Positions 43,237 through 51,747 of a stretch of DNA of 64,000 bases are shown piece after piece (within the stretch, counting starts at the first letter, position 1; each line of letters opens with the position of its first letter). The notes below the pieces were generated by a model. The model had not been told where the DNA came from, made no database searches, and worked only from the letters and a program-made list of their open reading frames with translations. Made by a program: the position numbers and the translations under genes. The stretch is from Actinomycetales bacterium (GTDB taxonomy: Bacteria; Actinomycetota; Actinomycetes; S36-B12): NCBI GenBank assembly GCA_018970025.1, contig JAGWXF010000013.1, forward strand, positions 1 through 64,000, read 5' to 3'.

Positions 43237-43290
43237 CCGCGCACGGTAGTAACCGCCGCAGTTGGCCGCTCGCACGACCCCGTGGCACAC

Positions 43291-43317
43291 TTAGCACTCA
43301 GTTCGCGCGAGTGCTAA
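43291..43317. promoter_or_regulatory. CIRCE operator (HrcA-binding site)
   Basis: TTAGCACTC-N9-GAGTGCTAA matches the CIRCE consensus at every position of both 9-base arms. It lies 21 bases before the GTG of the FmdB/Ruc gene and 54 bases from the divergent crcB pair. HrcA repression relieved by heat shock is the known function of this element. Confidence 0.93.
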
Positions 43318-43338
43318 ATGTGCCGAGGAGGGCCGGGA

Positions 43339-43755
43339 GTGCCGACGTACGAGTACGCATGCTCCAGCTGCGACACCACCCACGAGGTGCAGCAGAAGAT
43401 GACCGATCCCACGCTGACCGAGTGCCCTGCCTGCCATCAGCACACCCTGCGAAAGCTCTTCACGAACGTCGGCGTCGTGTTCAAGGGATCGGGCTTCTAC
43501 CGGACGGACTCCCGCGACTCTGGCAAGAAGGGCTCGGACTCCACCGGCTCGTCCGACAGCGGCGCGTCCGCGTCTGGGGCGAGCGGATCCTCCGGCGGGT
43601 CATCGTCGGGCAGCTCTTCCTCGAGCGAGTCCTCGTCCGGCGGGTCCTCGTCCGGCGCTTCGACATCAAGCGGGTCGTCCGGAGGATCATCGTCTGGCTC
43701 AGGCACAGGGTCGTCGAAGGCAGGTGCGTCGAAGGCGGCCGCGGCCACGAGCTAG
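43339..43755 (+). CDS. FmdB/Ruc-type zinc-ribbon chaperone with Ser/Gly-rich tail
   Basis: A 138-residue protein. The N-terminal FmdB zinc ribbon has two CxxC pairs (Cys8/Cys11 and Cys29/Cys32), and from about residue 60 the chain is a disordered Ser/Gly tail with almost no hydrophobic residues. This is the layout of M. tuberculosis Rv0991c (Ruc), a redox-regulated chaperone. GTG at 43339 has GGAGGG about seven bases upstream; an ATG at 43318 inside the CIRCE-adjacent sequence would add seven residues before the usual start (M/V-PTYEYAC). The CIRCE operator upstream predicts HrcA control and heat induction. Confidence 0.88.
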   Translation: MPTYEYACSSCDTTHEVQQKMTDPTLTECPACHQHTLRKLFTNVGVVFKGSGFYRTDSRDSGKKGSDSTGSSDSGASASGASGSSGGSSSGSSSSSESSSGGSSSGASTSSGSSGGSSSGSGTGSSKAGASKAAAATS

Positions 43756-43844
43756 TCCGCCCTCCATCCTGTTCGGGGTCAGGCGCCTGCCAGGGCTGTG
43801 GATAGCGGGTTGGCGGATCGATGGCGCCTGCCTACGGTGCCTGC

Positions 43845-44354
43845 ATGTCAACTCGTCCGCTCGATCGCTCACGAGGTGAGCGCACCCGTATCGATCGCCC
43901 TCGTCTGGATCGACAGGGGATCCAGCAGCTCATCCACCGGCATCGCCGCCTGATCGCCGCCTGCCTGGCTGGCCTGGCAACGCTGCTGGCACTGTCGGCG
44001 CTTCGCGCCCCCCAGCAGGCGGAGCTGGAGGCGAGCCTGGCGCCCAGCACCACGCCTGCCATCGGGGAGGTCGCCGTCCCGATCACCCTGAAGGACGGCA
44101 GCGCGGCCTCGATCGCGGCGGTCGGTGACCGGGTCGATGTCATCGCGGTCGCCAAGCCGGGCTCGGACCAGGCCACTGATGCGGCAGCGACCGTGGTCGC
44201 GCGTCGCGCCCGCGTCATCGGCATCGCAAGCGGAGCGGGCAGCTTCCTGGCATCCTCCGGTGGGATGCTCGTGGTGGCCGTTGACGAGCCGACCGCGCTG
44301 GCACTGGCGAGTGCGACTGCACGCTCTGACCTGTCGATCGCCGTGCATCCCTAG
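43845..44354 (+). CDS. SAF-domain (RcpC/CpaB-like) protein
   Basis: A 169-residue protein with a basic N terminus, one transmembrane helix (about residues 37-55) and an extracytoplasmic SAF-like domain (AVPITLKDGSAASIAAVGDRVDVIAV...). The family includes pilus-assembly CpaB/RcpC proteins, but no pilus genes are nearby, so a role is open. The ATG follows TACGGT (43833-43838) by six bases. It follows the Ruc gene with an independent promoter, an arrangement common in actinobacteria. Confidence 0.75.
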   Translation: MSTRPLDRSRGERTRIDRPRLDRQGIQQLIHRHRRLIAACLAGLATLLALSALRAPQQAELEASLAPSTTPAIGEVAVPITLKDGSAASIAAVGDRVDVIAVAKPGSDQATDAAATVVARRARVIGIASGAGSFLASSGGMLVVAVDEPTALALASATARSDLSIAVHP

Positions 44355-44388
44355 GCTGGTCCGAACGTTCGTGCGCTCGCGTGCGCCG

Positions 44389-45768
44389 CTAGGCCACGTG
44401 GTGCGGAGGCACCTCGGCCAGCAGGCGGTCGTCCAGGGAATCAAAGCCGCCAGCGTCATCGCTGGTCTGGGCCGGCAGCAGGTCGACTTCGGGGAGCGCA
44501 CGTGAACTGCGGGCTGACCCAAGCGCCGTGAGTCCTTCATCGATGGCACCGGCGATCATGCGAAGGTCCTCGCGGGTCACCACGAAGGATGGCGACACCT
44601 GCACCGATCCGTCGGCCAGCATCCGGGTGAGGACTCCGCGCTCCCGGACCTGGGCGATCAGGCGCGCGCCGAGGTCCGGCTGCTCGGCCAGGGCATCCGG
44701 ACGCAACTGCACAGCGCCGAGCAGGCCGACGCCTGCCCGGACGGTCTCGACCATCGAATGCTGCGCGAGCGGCGCCAGCGCTGCGGCCAGGCTCAGCTGA
44801 TGCTCGCCCACTCGCGCCAGCAGGTGCTCGCGCTCCAGGATGTCCAGGTTCGCCATGGCCACGACGGCAGCCGTCGCATGGCCTGAGTACGTGTAGCCAT
44901 GCCGCCAGATCAATCCGGGCGTGGACCAGAAGGGCTCGGCGACCGAGCCGGCGATAATGACCGCGCCCATCGGCAGGTAGCCGGAGGTGAGGCCCTTGGC
45001 AGTGAGGATCAGGTCCGGCTCCAGGCTCCACCGCAGGGATCCGAACATCGCGCCGGCGCGGCCGTAGCCGGTGATGACCTCATCGGCAACGAAGAGGATC
45101 CCGTGCTCACGGCACAGGGCCCGCGCTGCCTCCAGGTATCCGTCCGGCGGCGGATACACGCCACCCGCGCCGATGATCGGCTCGCAGAAGAAGGCGGCCA
45201 CCTGCTCGGCCCCGCACTCGTCGATGACCCGGGCCAGATCGGCGACGTCATCCCAGGCGCAGGTGCGAACGCATCGATCGAGGGGGCCATGGCCGTCCTG
45301 ATTCGCCGGCAGGCCCGCCAGCGAGGTACCCGCGAGGTGCATCCCGTGGTACGACCGGTTCCGGGTGATGATCATCGTCCGCCCCGGCTGGCCCTGCAGG
45401 GCCCAGAAGCGACGCACCAGCTTCACCGCGGTATCGACCGCATCGCTGCCGCCGGAGGTGAAGAAGACCTTCGCCCCGGGCAGGCCGCTGAGATCAGCGA
45501 GCCGGTCGGCGAGATCCAGGGTGGGCTGGGTTGCCAGGTCGCCGAAGGTCGAGTAGCCGGCCAGCGTTGCCATCTGCCGGGCGGCGGCCTCGGCCAGCTC
45601 GGTGCGACCGTGGCCGACATTGCAGTACCACAGGCCCGCGGTCGCATCGAGGTATCGGCGGCCGGCTGCGTCGAAGACGTAGGCACCCGTGCCGGAGGCG
45701 ATCACCAGGTCGTGGCCCGCCACAGCGGACATGTCAGCGAACGGGTGCCAGAAAGCTGATCCAGCCAT
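44389..45768 (-). CDS. Class III pyridoxal-phosphate aminotransferase
   Basis: A 459-residue omega-aminotransferase type enzyme. GLWYCNVGHGR near residue 50, SGGSDAVDTAVKL, FVADEVITGYGRAGAMFG and the PLP lysine in ILTAKGLTSGYLPMGA are diagnostic. It moves an amino group from an amine or omega-amino acid to a keto acid; the donor cannot be told. About 35 residues at the C terminus are low in complexity. The ATG follows TACCCT (45775-45780, minus strand) by six bases. Confidence 0.88.
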   Translation of the reverse strand: MAGSAFWHPFADMSAVAGHDLVIASGTGAYVFDAAGRRYLDATAGLWYCNVGHGRTELAEAAARQMATLAGYSTFGDLATQPTLDLADRLADLSGLPGAKVFFTSGGSDAVDTAVKLVRRFWALQGQPGRTMIITRNRSYHGMHLAGTSLAGLPANQDGHGPLDRCVRTCAWDDVADLARVIDECGAEQVAAFFCEPIIGAGGVYPPPDGYLEAARALCREHGILFVADEVITGYGRAGAMFGSLRWSLEPDLILTAKGLTSGYLPMGAVIIAGSVAEPFWSTPGLIWRHGYTYSGHATAAVVAMANLDILEREHLLARVGEHQLSLAAALAPLAQHSMVETVRAGVGLLGAVQLRPDALAEQPDLGARLIAQVRERGVLTRMLADGSVQVSPSFVVTREDLRMIAGAIDEGLTALGSARSSRALPEVDLLPAQTSDDAGGFDSLDDRLLAEVPPHHVA

Positions 45769-45774
45769 AGGGCG

Positions 45775-45796
45775 AGGGTAGTTGCTGCCGTACCTT
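45775..45796. promoter_or_regulatory. Divergent leaderless promoters
   Basis: The minus-strand -10 TACCCT (45775-45780) and plus-strand -10 TACCTT (45791-45796) are ten bases apart, each six bases from its ATG. The two start codons are separated by 34 bases, so the promoters must overlap completely upstream. Confidence 0.6.
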
Positions 45797-45802
45797 CACG
45801 GT

Positions 45803-46951
45803 ATGAATGGACGAGTCCTGCTGTTCGGCGCAACCGGCTACACCGGCCGGCTCACCGCGGCAGCGCTGGTGCGGACGGGGCTGCCGGTGGTACTCGTCAG
45901 CAGGTCGGCCGACCGGGTCAGGGCTCTGGCCGCGGCAATGGCGCACCTGTCGCCGGATGGCGCCGAGCCGGCGGTCGCCACCGCGGATGCCGGCGATCCC
46001 GCCTCCGTCAGGGCCCTGCTGCAATCGCCGGGCGACGTGCTCCTCAGCACCGTCGGACCCTTCATGCGGTACGGGGCCGCAGCCGTGGAGGCCGCCATCG
46101 ACGCCGGTGCCGCGTACGTCGACTCCACCGGGGAATCGCCGTTCATCCGCTGGGTCTTCGCCGATGCCAGTCCGCGGGCCGAGGGCACCGGGGCCCGCCT
46201 GCTCCCCGCACTCGCCTACGACTACGTGCCCGGCAACCTTGCCGGGGCCCTGGCGATCCACCGATCACGCGAGGCCGGCGCCGAGCCGGCACGGATCGAG
46301 ATCGGCTATTTCGTGACCGGTGGGATGGGAATGAGCAGTGGCACGCGGGCCAGCATGGCCGGCGTGCTCGTCGAGCCGACGTACGCATTTCGCAATGGGC
46401 GCCTGGTGACCGAGCGGGCAGGTGCCCGAACCGCAGCCTTCACGGTGGCTCGCGCCGATGGGCCGCCTCGAGTGCTCACCGGGCTGACCGTCGGGGCCAC
46501 CGAGCAGTTCACCCTGCCTCGGCTGGCCAGCAGCCTGCGCGAGGTGGAGGTCACCCTCGGGTGGGCGGGCGCGTGGACCAAGCCGGCGAGCGTGGCGGGC
46601 GGGGTCGGCGACCTGGCCTTCCGCCTGCCGGGCATGCGCGCCGCCGCGCGCCGACTGCTACGGGCGACGACCAGCAGGGCCACCGGATCAGGCCCCGACG
46701 AGCAGCAGCGAGCCGGCTCGCGGACGCTTGTCCTCGCCCGCGCCTTCGATGCCGCGGGCGCGTGCACGGCGATCGTCCGCCTGGATGGGCCCACCCCCTA
46801 TGAGCTGACCGCCGACCTGCTCGCCTGGGGAGCGCGGATGTGCTGGGAGGGCCGGGCGACGGGGGCAGGTGCTCTCGGCCCTGTCGATGCATTCGGCCTG
46901 GATGCCGTGCTCGCCGGCTGCGCGAACGCGGGCCTGGAGGCCGGGGCATAG
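45803..46951 (+). CDS. Saccharopine dehydrogenase-like NAD(P)-binding protein
   Basis: A 382-residue protein with an N-terminal Rossmann fold (MNGRVLLFGATGYTGRLTAAALV) and the saccharopine-dehydrogenase family pattern seen in actinobacterial trans-acting enoyl reductases: LLSTVGPFMRYGAAAVEAAIDAGAAYVDSTGES and a YDYVPGNLAGALAI segment. Related proteins reduce enoyl or keto lipids; here the substrate is unknown. The ATG follows TACCTT by six bases. The next gene begins two bases after its stop. Confidence 0.8.
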   Translation: MNGRVLLFGATGYTGRLTAAALVRTGLPVVLVSRSADRVRALAAAMAHLSPDGAEPAVATADAGDPASVRALLQSPGDVLLSTVGPFMRYGAAAVEAAIDAGAAYVDSTGESPFIRWVFADASPRAEGTGARLLPALAYDYVPGNLAGALAIHRSREAGAEPARIEIGYFVTGGMGMSSGTRASMAGVLVEPTYAFRNGRLVTERAGARTAAFTVARADGPPRVLTGLTVGATEQFTLPRLASSLREVEVTLGWAGAWTKPASVAGGVGDLAFRLPGMRAAARRLLRATTSRATGSGPDEQQRAGSRTLVLARAFDAAGACTAIVRLDGPTPYELTADLLAWGARMCWEGRATGAGALGPVDAFGLDAVLAGCANAGLEAGA

Positions 46952-46953
46952 CC

Positions 46954-47856
46954 GTGATCCTCAGCCAGGCACAGTGGCGCACCCTCGAGCAGCGGCATGC
47001 CGAGCGGGTTGAGCCGTGGATCACGCCACGCCTGCAACGACGATTGCGCGGGCGCAAGCACCCGGTCGACGACTTCCTGTTCGAGTACTACCCGTACTCC
47101 CCGGCCAGGCTCGCCACCTGGCACCCGGGCCACGGGGTCACCCTGCTCGGCGACACCTCGCAGTTCCGATTCCGCGGTGGCTATGTCGAGCACGAAGACG
47201 GGATCATCGTCGACCTGTCGGCGCTGGACTCCAGGCAGGATCGCCTGGATCTCGTCCTGCGACTCCTGGCAGGGACGCAGCAGCGCCCACCGATGGTGAA
47301 CTGCTTCGGGCTGCACGAATGGGCCATGGTGTATCGGCTGGAACCGGATCAGATCCGGCATGCCGACCAGCCCCTGCGCCTATCGCCGGAGGCGATCGCC
47401 GAGACGGTGGACGGCCTCGGGCTGCGCTGCACGCACATCGATGCCTTTCGCTTCTTCACCCCGCAGGCCATGCCGCGGAACAGCATCATCCCGACGCGTG
47501 CCACGCAGCCGGATCTCGAGCAGCCCGGCTGCCTGCACGCGAACATGGATCTGTACAAGTACGCGATGTGGTTCCAGCCCTTCGTCGGCAGCGACCTGGT
47601 AGCCGACTGCTTCGAGCTCGCGCGGGCGGCTCGCGACCTGGACATGCGGGCGTCCCCATACGACTGCACCGAGTTCGGCCTTGCACCGATTGCGGTCGAG
47701 ACTCCAGCAGGCCGGGCGGAGTATGCAGCAGCCCAGCGCAACCTCATGCTGCAAGCCCGGCCACTGCGTGCTGGCCTCGTGGCTGCACTGGCCCGATCGC
47801 GTGCCGCACTTGGCGGGCGAGCCGCGACCTCAGGCCGGCACCCCGGCGACTGCTGA
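46954..47856 (+). CDS. Conserved actinobacterial protein often named 3-methyladenine DNA glycosylase
   Basis: A 300-residue soluble protein. The HPVDDFLFEYYPYSPARLATWHPGHGVTL motif and the MDLYKYAMWFQPFVGSDLVADCFELARAARDLDMRASPYDC segment are characteristic of a widespread actinobacterial family that databases often label 3-methyladenine DNA glycosylase. I see no helix-hairpin-helix signature, so that function is doubtful. GTG starts two bases after the preceding stop. Its last 27 bases overlap the decayed FAD gene on the other strand. Confidence 0.7.
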   Translation: MILSQAQWRTLEQRHAERVEPWITPRLQRRLRGRKHPVDDFLFEYYPYSPARLATWHPGHGVTLLGDTSQFRFRGGYVEHEDGIIVDLSALDSRQDRLDLVLRLLAGTQQRPPMVNCFGLHEWAMVYRLEPDQIRHADQPLRLSPEAIAETVDGLGLRCTHIDAFRFFTPQAMPRNSIIPTRATQPDLEQPGCLHANMDLYKYAMWFQPFVGSDLVADCFELARAARDLDMRASPYDCTEFGLAPIAVETPAGRAEYAAAQRNLMLQARPLRAGLVAALARSRAALGGRAATSGRHPGDC

Positions 47857-49027
47857 CGTGATCGCACTCGTGCATACGTAGTCGCCGCACCTGGTTCCCT
47901 CGCACCATGGGACGCCCTCGGCCTGGGCAGCGAGGACGTCGTCGTTGATCGCGATCGCCTCGATGCCCATCCGCAGGAGCCCAGCGGCCCCGGCTGCGCC
48001 TGCCCAGGCGGACGCGGATCCCTGCGGCGGCATCGTTCGCGAACTCCAGCGAGGCGGTGTGACGCCGGACGTATCCGGCCCGGACGAGCCGATCGAACGC
48101 GACGGCCACCGAGGGTGCCATGCGGTGTCGATGCACATCCCAGTAGCGCATGAGGTGGCGCTGGAAGGCCTCCTTCGTTCGATCGTCCCAGGCCTGCCAC
48201 AGTTCCGCGGTCATCGGGCGAAGGCCGTCGAGCGCCTGTCGCCAGCCCTCGCCGCTTGCCCGCAGGTACCGCAGCACGTCACGAGGGCTGGTCGCCGCGG
48301 TATCCCAACCCGGAGTCTCACTACCGGGCTGCCACGGGTCATCATGTGACGCGGGTACCAGTCCGCGCCGTGAGAGCATCTCAAATCGGACGCCGCGCAC
48401 GCGGGCAGCCAGGCCCACCGCGACGTCGACTGCGGTGAGGCCGGAGCCGACAAGGAGCAATCGGTCACCCTCCGCGATCACGTCGAGGGCTCCGGCTCGC
48501 CATGGATCGGGAACGATCCGAGATGCAGGCAGGCCTGCCGCCAGCAGGGGTTCGGGGACCGCAGGGGAGCCGTTTCCGGTCGCGAGCACCAGGTGATCGA
48601 GCGTCCACGAGTGGCCCTGTTCGGTGACGACCCATGGCGAGGGCGCGTAGCCGAGATCCGTGATGCGCTCACGCACGTGCGTGCACACGCTCCCGACTGG
48701 TGCCGCGGCAACCGCTTCCCCGAGCAGGCTGCGCAGGTAATCGGCATAGCGCGCTCGCGGGACGAAGGCGGGGGCCTCGGCGCCGGCCCAGCGGCGGAAG
48801 TCATCGGGATCCTCCACGAACGCGCTCATGCCTCGCGCCGGGACGTTCAGCAGGTGATGCGGGTCGTCGGTCGAGTAGGCGATCCCCTCGCCGAGACGCT
48901 CGCGCGGCTCGAAGACCGTGAGGTCGATGGGGTGGGATGTGTCGCGCAGCAGGCGGATTGCAACGAGCGTTCCTGATGCGCCGCCACCGACGATCCCGAC
49001 CCGGACCCTCGGGGGGATGCCTCTCAT
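47830..49027 (-). pseudogene. Decayed FAD/NAD(P)-binding protein (COG4529-like)
   Basis: The first 340 codons read as an FAD/NAD(P)-binding protein: GIVGGGASGTLVAIRLL, LLNVPARGMSAFVEDPDDFRRW, LLVGSGLTAVDVAVGL, SRRGLVPASH and MRYWDVHRHRMAPSV. Near 48000 the family pattern stops; the expected NCTGP region is missing and recognisable sequence (GLLRMGIEAIAINDDVLAAQAEG) resumes in another frame that ends at 47830. The original frame instead runs on to 47744 through the neighbouring gene's end. A deletion plus frameshift is the simplest reading. ATG at 49027 has GGAG upstream and an unusually AT-rich 5' region. A shortened but functional protein is possible. Confidence 0.6.
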
Positions 49028-49155
49028 GTCGACTCCGATCCGTATTTCCTATTTTTTCTACTGACTCGATAGTAAAGCACCTGCGAGGGCTTGGCACCTG
49101 GCTTCACCAGTGACGGCGCCCGTTCCCGACGGCCTCGCAGCCCTACGCTGACGCC

Positions 49156-49602
49156 ATGCGCCTGAAGATCGACGTCATCGCCACCGGTCGGACGACGGCG
49201 ACCACCATCCTGTCCCAGGAGCAGGTCGACCGGATCCGCGGCAGCGAGGGGCGCGCGCGCGTACCGCTGGCCATCACCTATCAGGGTCAGGTCTTCCGCA
49301 CCAGCGTGTCGATCTACCGAGGTCAGTGGATGACCGTGGTCAACGCGCAGATGCGCGCGGGCGGCCTGGTGCCCGGGGCGACCTACACCGTCGACATCGT
49401 CGCGGATGCCGATGAGCGAGTCGTCGAGGTCCCCGACGACCTGGCCGCAGCGCTGCGGAAGGCGAAGCTGACCAAGGCCTTCGAGGCGCAGTCGTACACC
49501 AAGCGCAAGGATTGCGTGCGCTTGATCGAGGATGCCAAGAAGCCCGAGACCCGTGCGCGCCGCATCGAGGCGGCCATCACCACGCTGCAGGGAGGATCAT
49601 GA
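49156..49602 (+). CDS. DUF1905/YdeI-type protein
   Basis: A 148-residue protein with an N-terminal DUF1905 beta-barrel (residues 1-80; VPLAITYQGQVFRTSVSIYRGQWMTVVN) and a C-terminal YdeI/OmpD-associated segment (DLAAALRKAKLTKAFEAQSYTKRKDCVRLIEDAKKPETRARRI). Function is unknown; the family was named for bacteriocin protection in enterobacteria. The ATG follows TACGCT (49144-49149) by six bases and the stop overlaps the next gene by four. Confidence 0.85.
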   Translation: MRLKIDVIATGRTTATTILSQEQVDRIRGSEGRARVPLAITYQGQVFRTSVSIYRGQWMTVVNAQMRAGGLVPGATYTVDIVADADERVVEVPDDLAAALRKAKLTKAFEAQSYTKRKDCVRLIEDAKKPETRARRIEAAITTLQGGS

Positions 49603-50354
49603 GCACGGTTGAGATGAGCCAGGACGGCACGCGGTCGACGACGGCCGGCTCCCTGTCCGGCTGGCGCAGGGCACTGCTCCTGGTGAACGCCGTCATCGCC
49701 TGGGCAGCTGTCCTGCTCTCGCTGACGTTGAACCTCAGCGGCTACTACCTCGGCATCGATACTCCCGACTCGCCGACCATCCTCGGCGGGTCGCCGGGCG
49801 GGCAGGACACCGCCTTGGAGCGATTCCTCGACTGGTCGACGTACTTCACCATCCTGTCGAACGTCACCATTGCCGTCGTCCTGACTGTGCTGCTGCTCAA
49901 GCCTCGCCTGTTCACCCGGCGCGGGCCGGTGGGCGCGACCTGGCAGGCCCTGCGGCTGGACTCGGTGATGATGATCGTCGTCACCGCCGTGGTGTTCAAC
50001 CTGCTGCTCGCCGGTGGCGAGAAGTCCGGCTGGGATGCGATCTCCAACTCGATGCTGCACATCATCACGCCGACGGTGACGGCGCTCGTCTGGCTGGTCG
50101 CTGGCCCCCGTGGCCTGATCCGCTGGTCGACGATCCCTGCGGCGCTGGTCCTGCCGCTGGCCTGGGCCGGATACGCCCTCCTCCGAGGATCAGTCATCGG
50201 CGCGTATCCGTATCCATTCCTGGACGTTGCCGCGAACGGACTGCCGTCCGTCCTGGTCTTCATCGGGGTCATCTGCGTCTTCGGCATCGTCATCGCGATC
50301 GTGATGCTGGGCCTCGACGCGCTGATGCGTCGGGTGCTACCAGCGCGGCAGTGA
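49599..50354 (+). CDS. Pr6Pr family membrane protein
   Basis: A 251-residue protein with six predicted helices (first at about residues 27-47, last at about 215-240). The FLDWSTYFTILSNVTIAVVLTVLLL and HIITPTVTALVWLVAGPRG segments match the Pr6Pr/FAR-17a family of unknown function. The ATG overlaps the previous stop (ATGA) and has GGAGG upstream. It overlaps the convergent glycolate-oxidase gene by 18 bases. Confidence 0.8.
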   Translation: MSTVEMSQDGTRSTTAGSLSGWRRALLLVNAVIAWAAVLLSLTLNLSGYYLGIDTPDSPTILGGSPGGQDTALERFLDWSTYFTILSNVTIAVVLTVLLLKPRLFTRRGPVGATWQALRLDSVMMIVVTAVVFNLLLAGGEKSGWDAISNSMLHIITPTVTALVWLVAGPRGLIRWSTIPAALVLPLAWAGYALLRGSVIGAYPYPFLDVAANGLPSVLVFIGVICVFGIVIAIVMLGLDALMRRVLPARQ

Positions 50355-51722
50355 CTTGCCCGGGTTGAGGATGCCCAGCGGATCAAGTGCCTGCTTGATT
50401 CGGCCATGCCAGTCGATGGCGACCTCGTCGAGCTCCTTCGCCAGGTGCGCGGCCTTGAGCGTGCCCACGCCATGCTCGCCGGTGACGGTGCCGCCGAGGG
50501 ACAGCGCGATATCCAGGATCTCGTCGAAGGCGGCCATCGCCCGCTGCATCGCGGCCTGATCGCCACGCGGGACCACGATGGTCGGGTGCAGGTTGCCGTC
50601 CCCGGCATGGCCGAAGGTGCCGATAATCACCTCGTGCCTGGCCGCAGTCTCCTCGATCATCCCGACCGCCTGGGCCAGCTGGGTGCGCGGCACGGCGATG
50701 TCATCAAGGAGCCAGTCGCCCATCGCCTCCAGGGCCGGGATCGCCATCCGACGCGCACCGAGCAGCATCTCGGCCTGCTCTGGATCCTCCGAGCGATATG
50801 CCTCGACGGCACCGGCCTGCTCGCAGATCGCCAGCAGTCGATCGGCCTCGGCCGCACCGGCCGTGCCGGGCGTGTCGACCTGCGCGATGAGCAGGGCCTC
50901 GGCGGTGGTGTCCAGGCCCATCGGGCGCCATGCCTCCACCGCGGTCAGCGTGGTGCGGTCCATCAGCTCCAGCATGCTCGGGGTGAGCTGCGCCATCACC
51001 TGCTCGACGGCCGCCCCGGCGGCGACCACGTTCGCGAACACGGCCACCGCAGTCGTCGGGGTCGGCGGCAGCGGGCGCAGTCGCAGGCGGGCCATGGTGA
51101 CGATGCCGAGCGTCCCCTCGCTGCCCACCATGAGCCCGGCCAGGTCATAGCCCGCGACGCCCTTGATCGTGCGCCGGCCGAACCTGCCCACCCGGCCATC
51201 GGCGAGGACGACCTCCAGGCCGAGCACGGCATCACGGGTGACCCCGTACTTCACGCAGCACAGGCCGCCGGCATTGGTGTTGACATTGCCGCCGATGGAG
51301 CAGAAGTCCTTGCTGGCCGGGTCGGGGGCGTACCACAGGCCGTATCCGGCGACATGCTCGCGCAGCTCGGTGTTGTAGATGCCGGGCTCGGTCTCGACGT
51401 AGCCATTCGAGACGTCGACAGCAAGCACGCGGCGCATGCGCTCCACGCAGACGATCAGCGACCCGTCGACGGCATTGGAGCCTCCGGTCAAGCCCGAGCC
51501 CGCCCCACGAGGAACCACCGGGACCCGGTGCGCATGCGCCGCGCGCATGATGGCCGATACCTGATCGGTGGTCCGTGGGAAGACCGCGGCGAAGGGCGTT
51601 CCGACCGCCGAGCCCATCGAACGATCCTGCGAGTAGGTCGGCAGGATGTCGGTGTCGGTGACGATGTCGCCGTCCGCGAGCACGGCATCACATGCCGCCA
51701 GGACGGCATCCTCCGGGGTCAT
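50337..51722 (-). CDS. FAD-binding oxidoreductase, glycolate oxidase GlcD type
   Basis: A 461-residue FAD-linked oxidase. The FAD_binding_4 domain carries VPVVPRGAGSGLTGGSNAVDGSLIV and SIGGNVNTNAGG; the C-terminal FAD-oxidase domain carries IGTFGHAGDGNLHPTI, GTVTGEHGVGTLK and DPLGILNPGK. It oxidises a 2-hydroxy acid such as glycolate or D-lactate. The ATG at 51722 follows TACCCT (51729-51734, minus strand) by six bases; the longer frame to 51806 is rejected. Confidence 0.92.
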   Translation of the reverse strand: MTPEDAVLAACDAVLADGDIVTDTDILPTYSQDRSMGSAVGTPFAAVFPRTTDQVSAIMRAAHAHRVPVVPRGAGSGLTGGSNAVDGSLIVCVERMRRVLAVDVSNGYVETEPGIYNTELREHVAGYGLWYAPDPASKDFCSIGGNVNTNAGGLCCVKYGVTRDAVLGLEVVLADGRVGRFGRRTIKGVAGYDLAGLMVGSEGTLGIVTMARLRLRPLPPTPTTAVAVFANVVAAGAAVEQVMAQLTPSMLELMDRTTLTAVEAWRPMGLDTTAEALLIAQVDTPGTAGAAEADRLLAICEQAGAVEAYRSEDPEQAEMLLGARRMAIPALEAMGDWLLDDIAVPRTQLAQAVGMIEETAARHEVIIGTFGHAGDGNLHPTIVVPRGDQAAMQRAMAAFDEILDIALSLGGTVTGEHGVGTLKAAHLAKELDEVAIDWHGRIKQALDPLGILNPGKSLPRW

Positions 51723-51747
51723 GGGCGCAGGGTAGCGGCGGCTCGGA

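Noticed and set aside
43237-43290. Fluoride riboswitch before the crcB pair
   Set aside because: The gene appears leaderless and the conserved crcB-motif pseudoknot sequence is not present.
46954-47856. True AlkA/TagA-type 3-methyladenine DNA glycosylase
   Set aside because: No helix-hairpin-helix or TagA zinc motif is visible; the common database name appears to be inherited.
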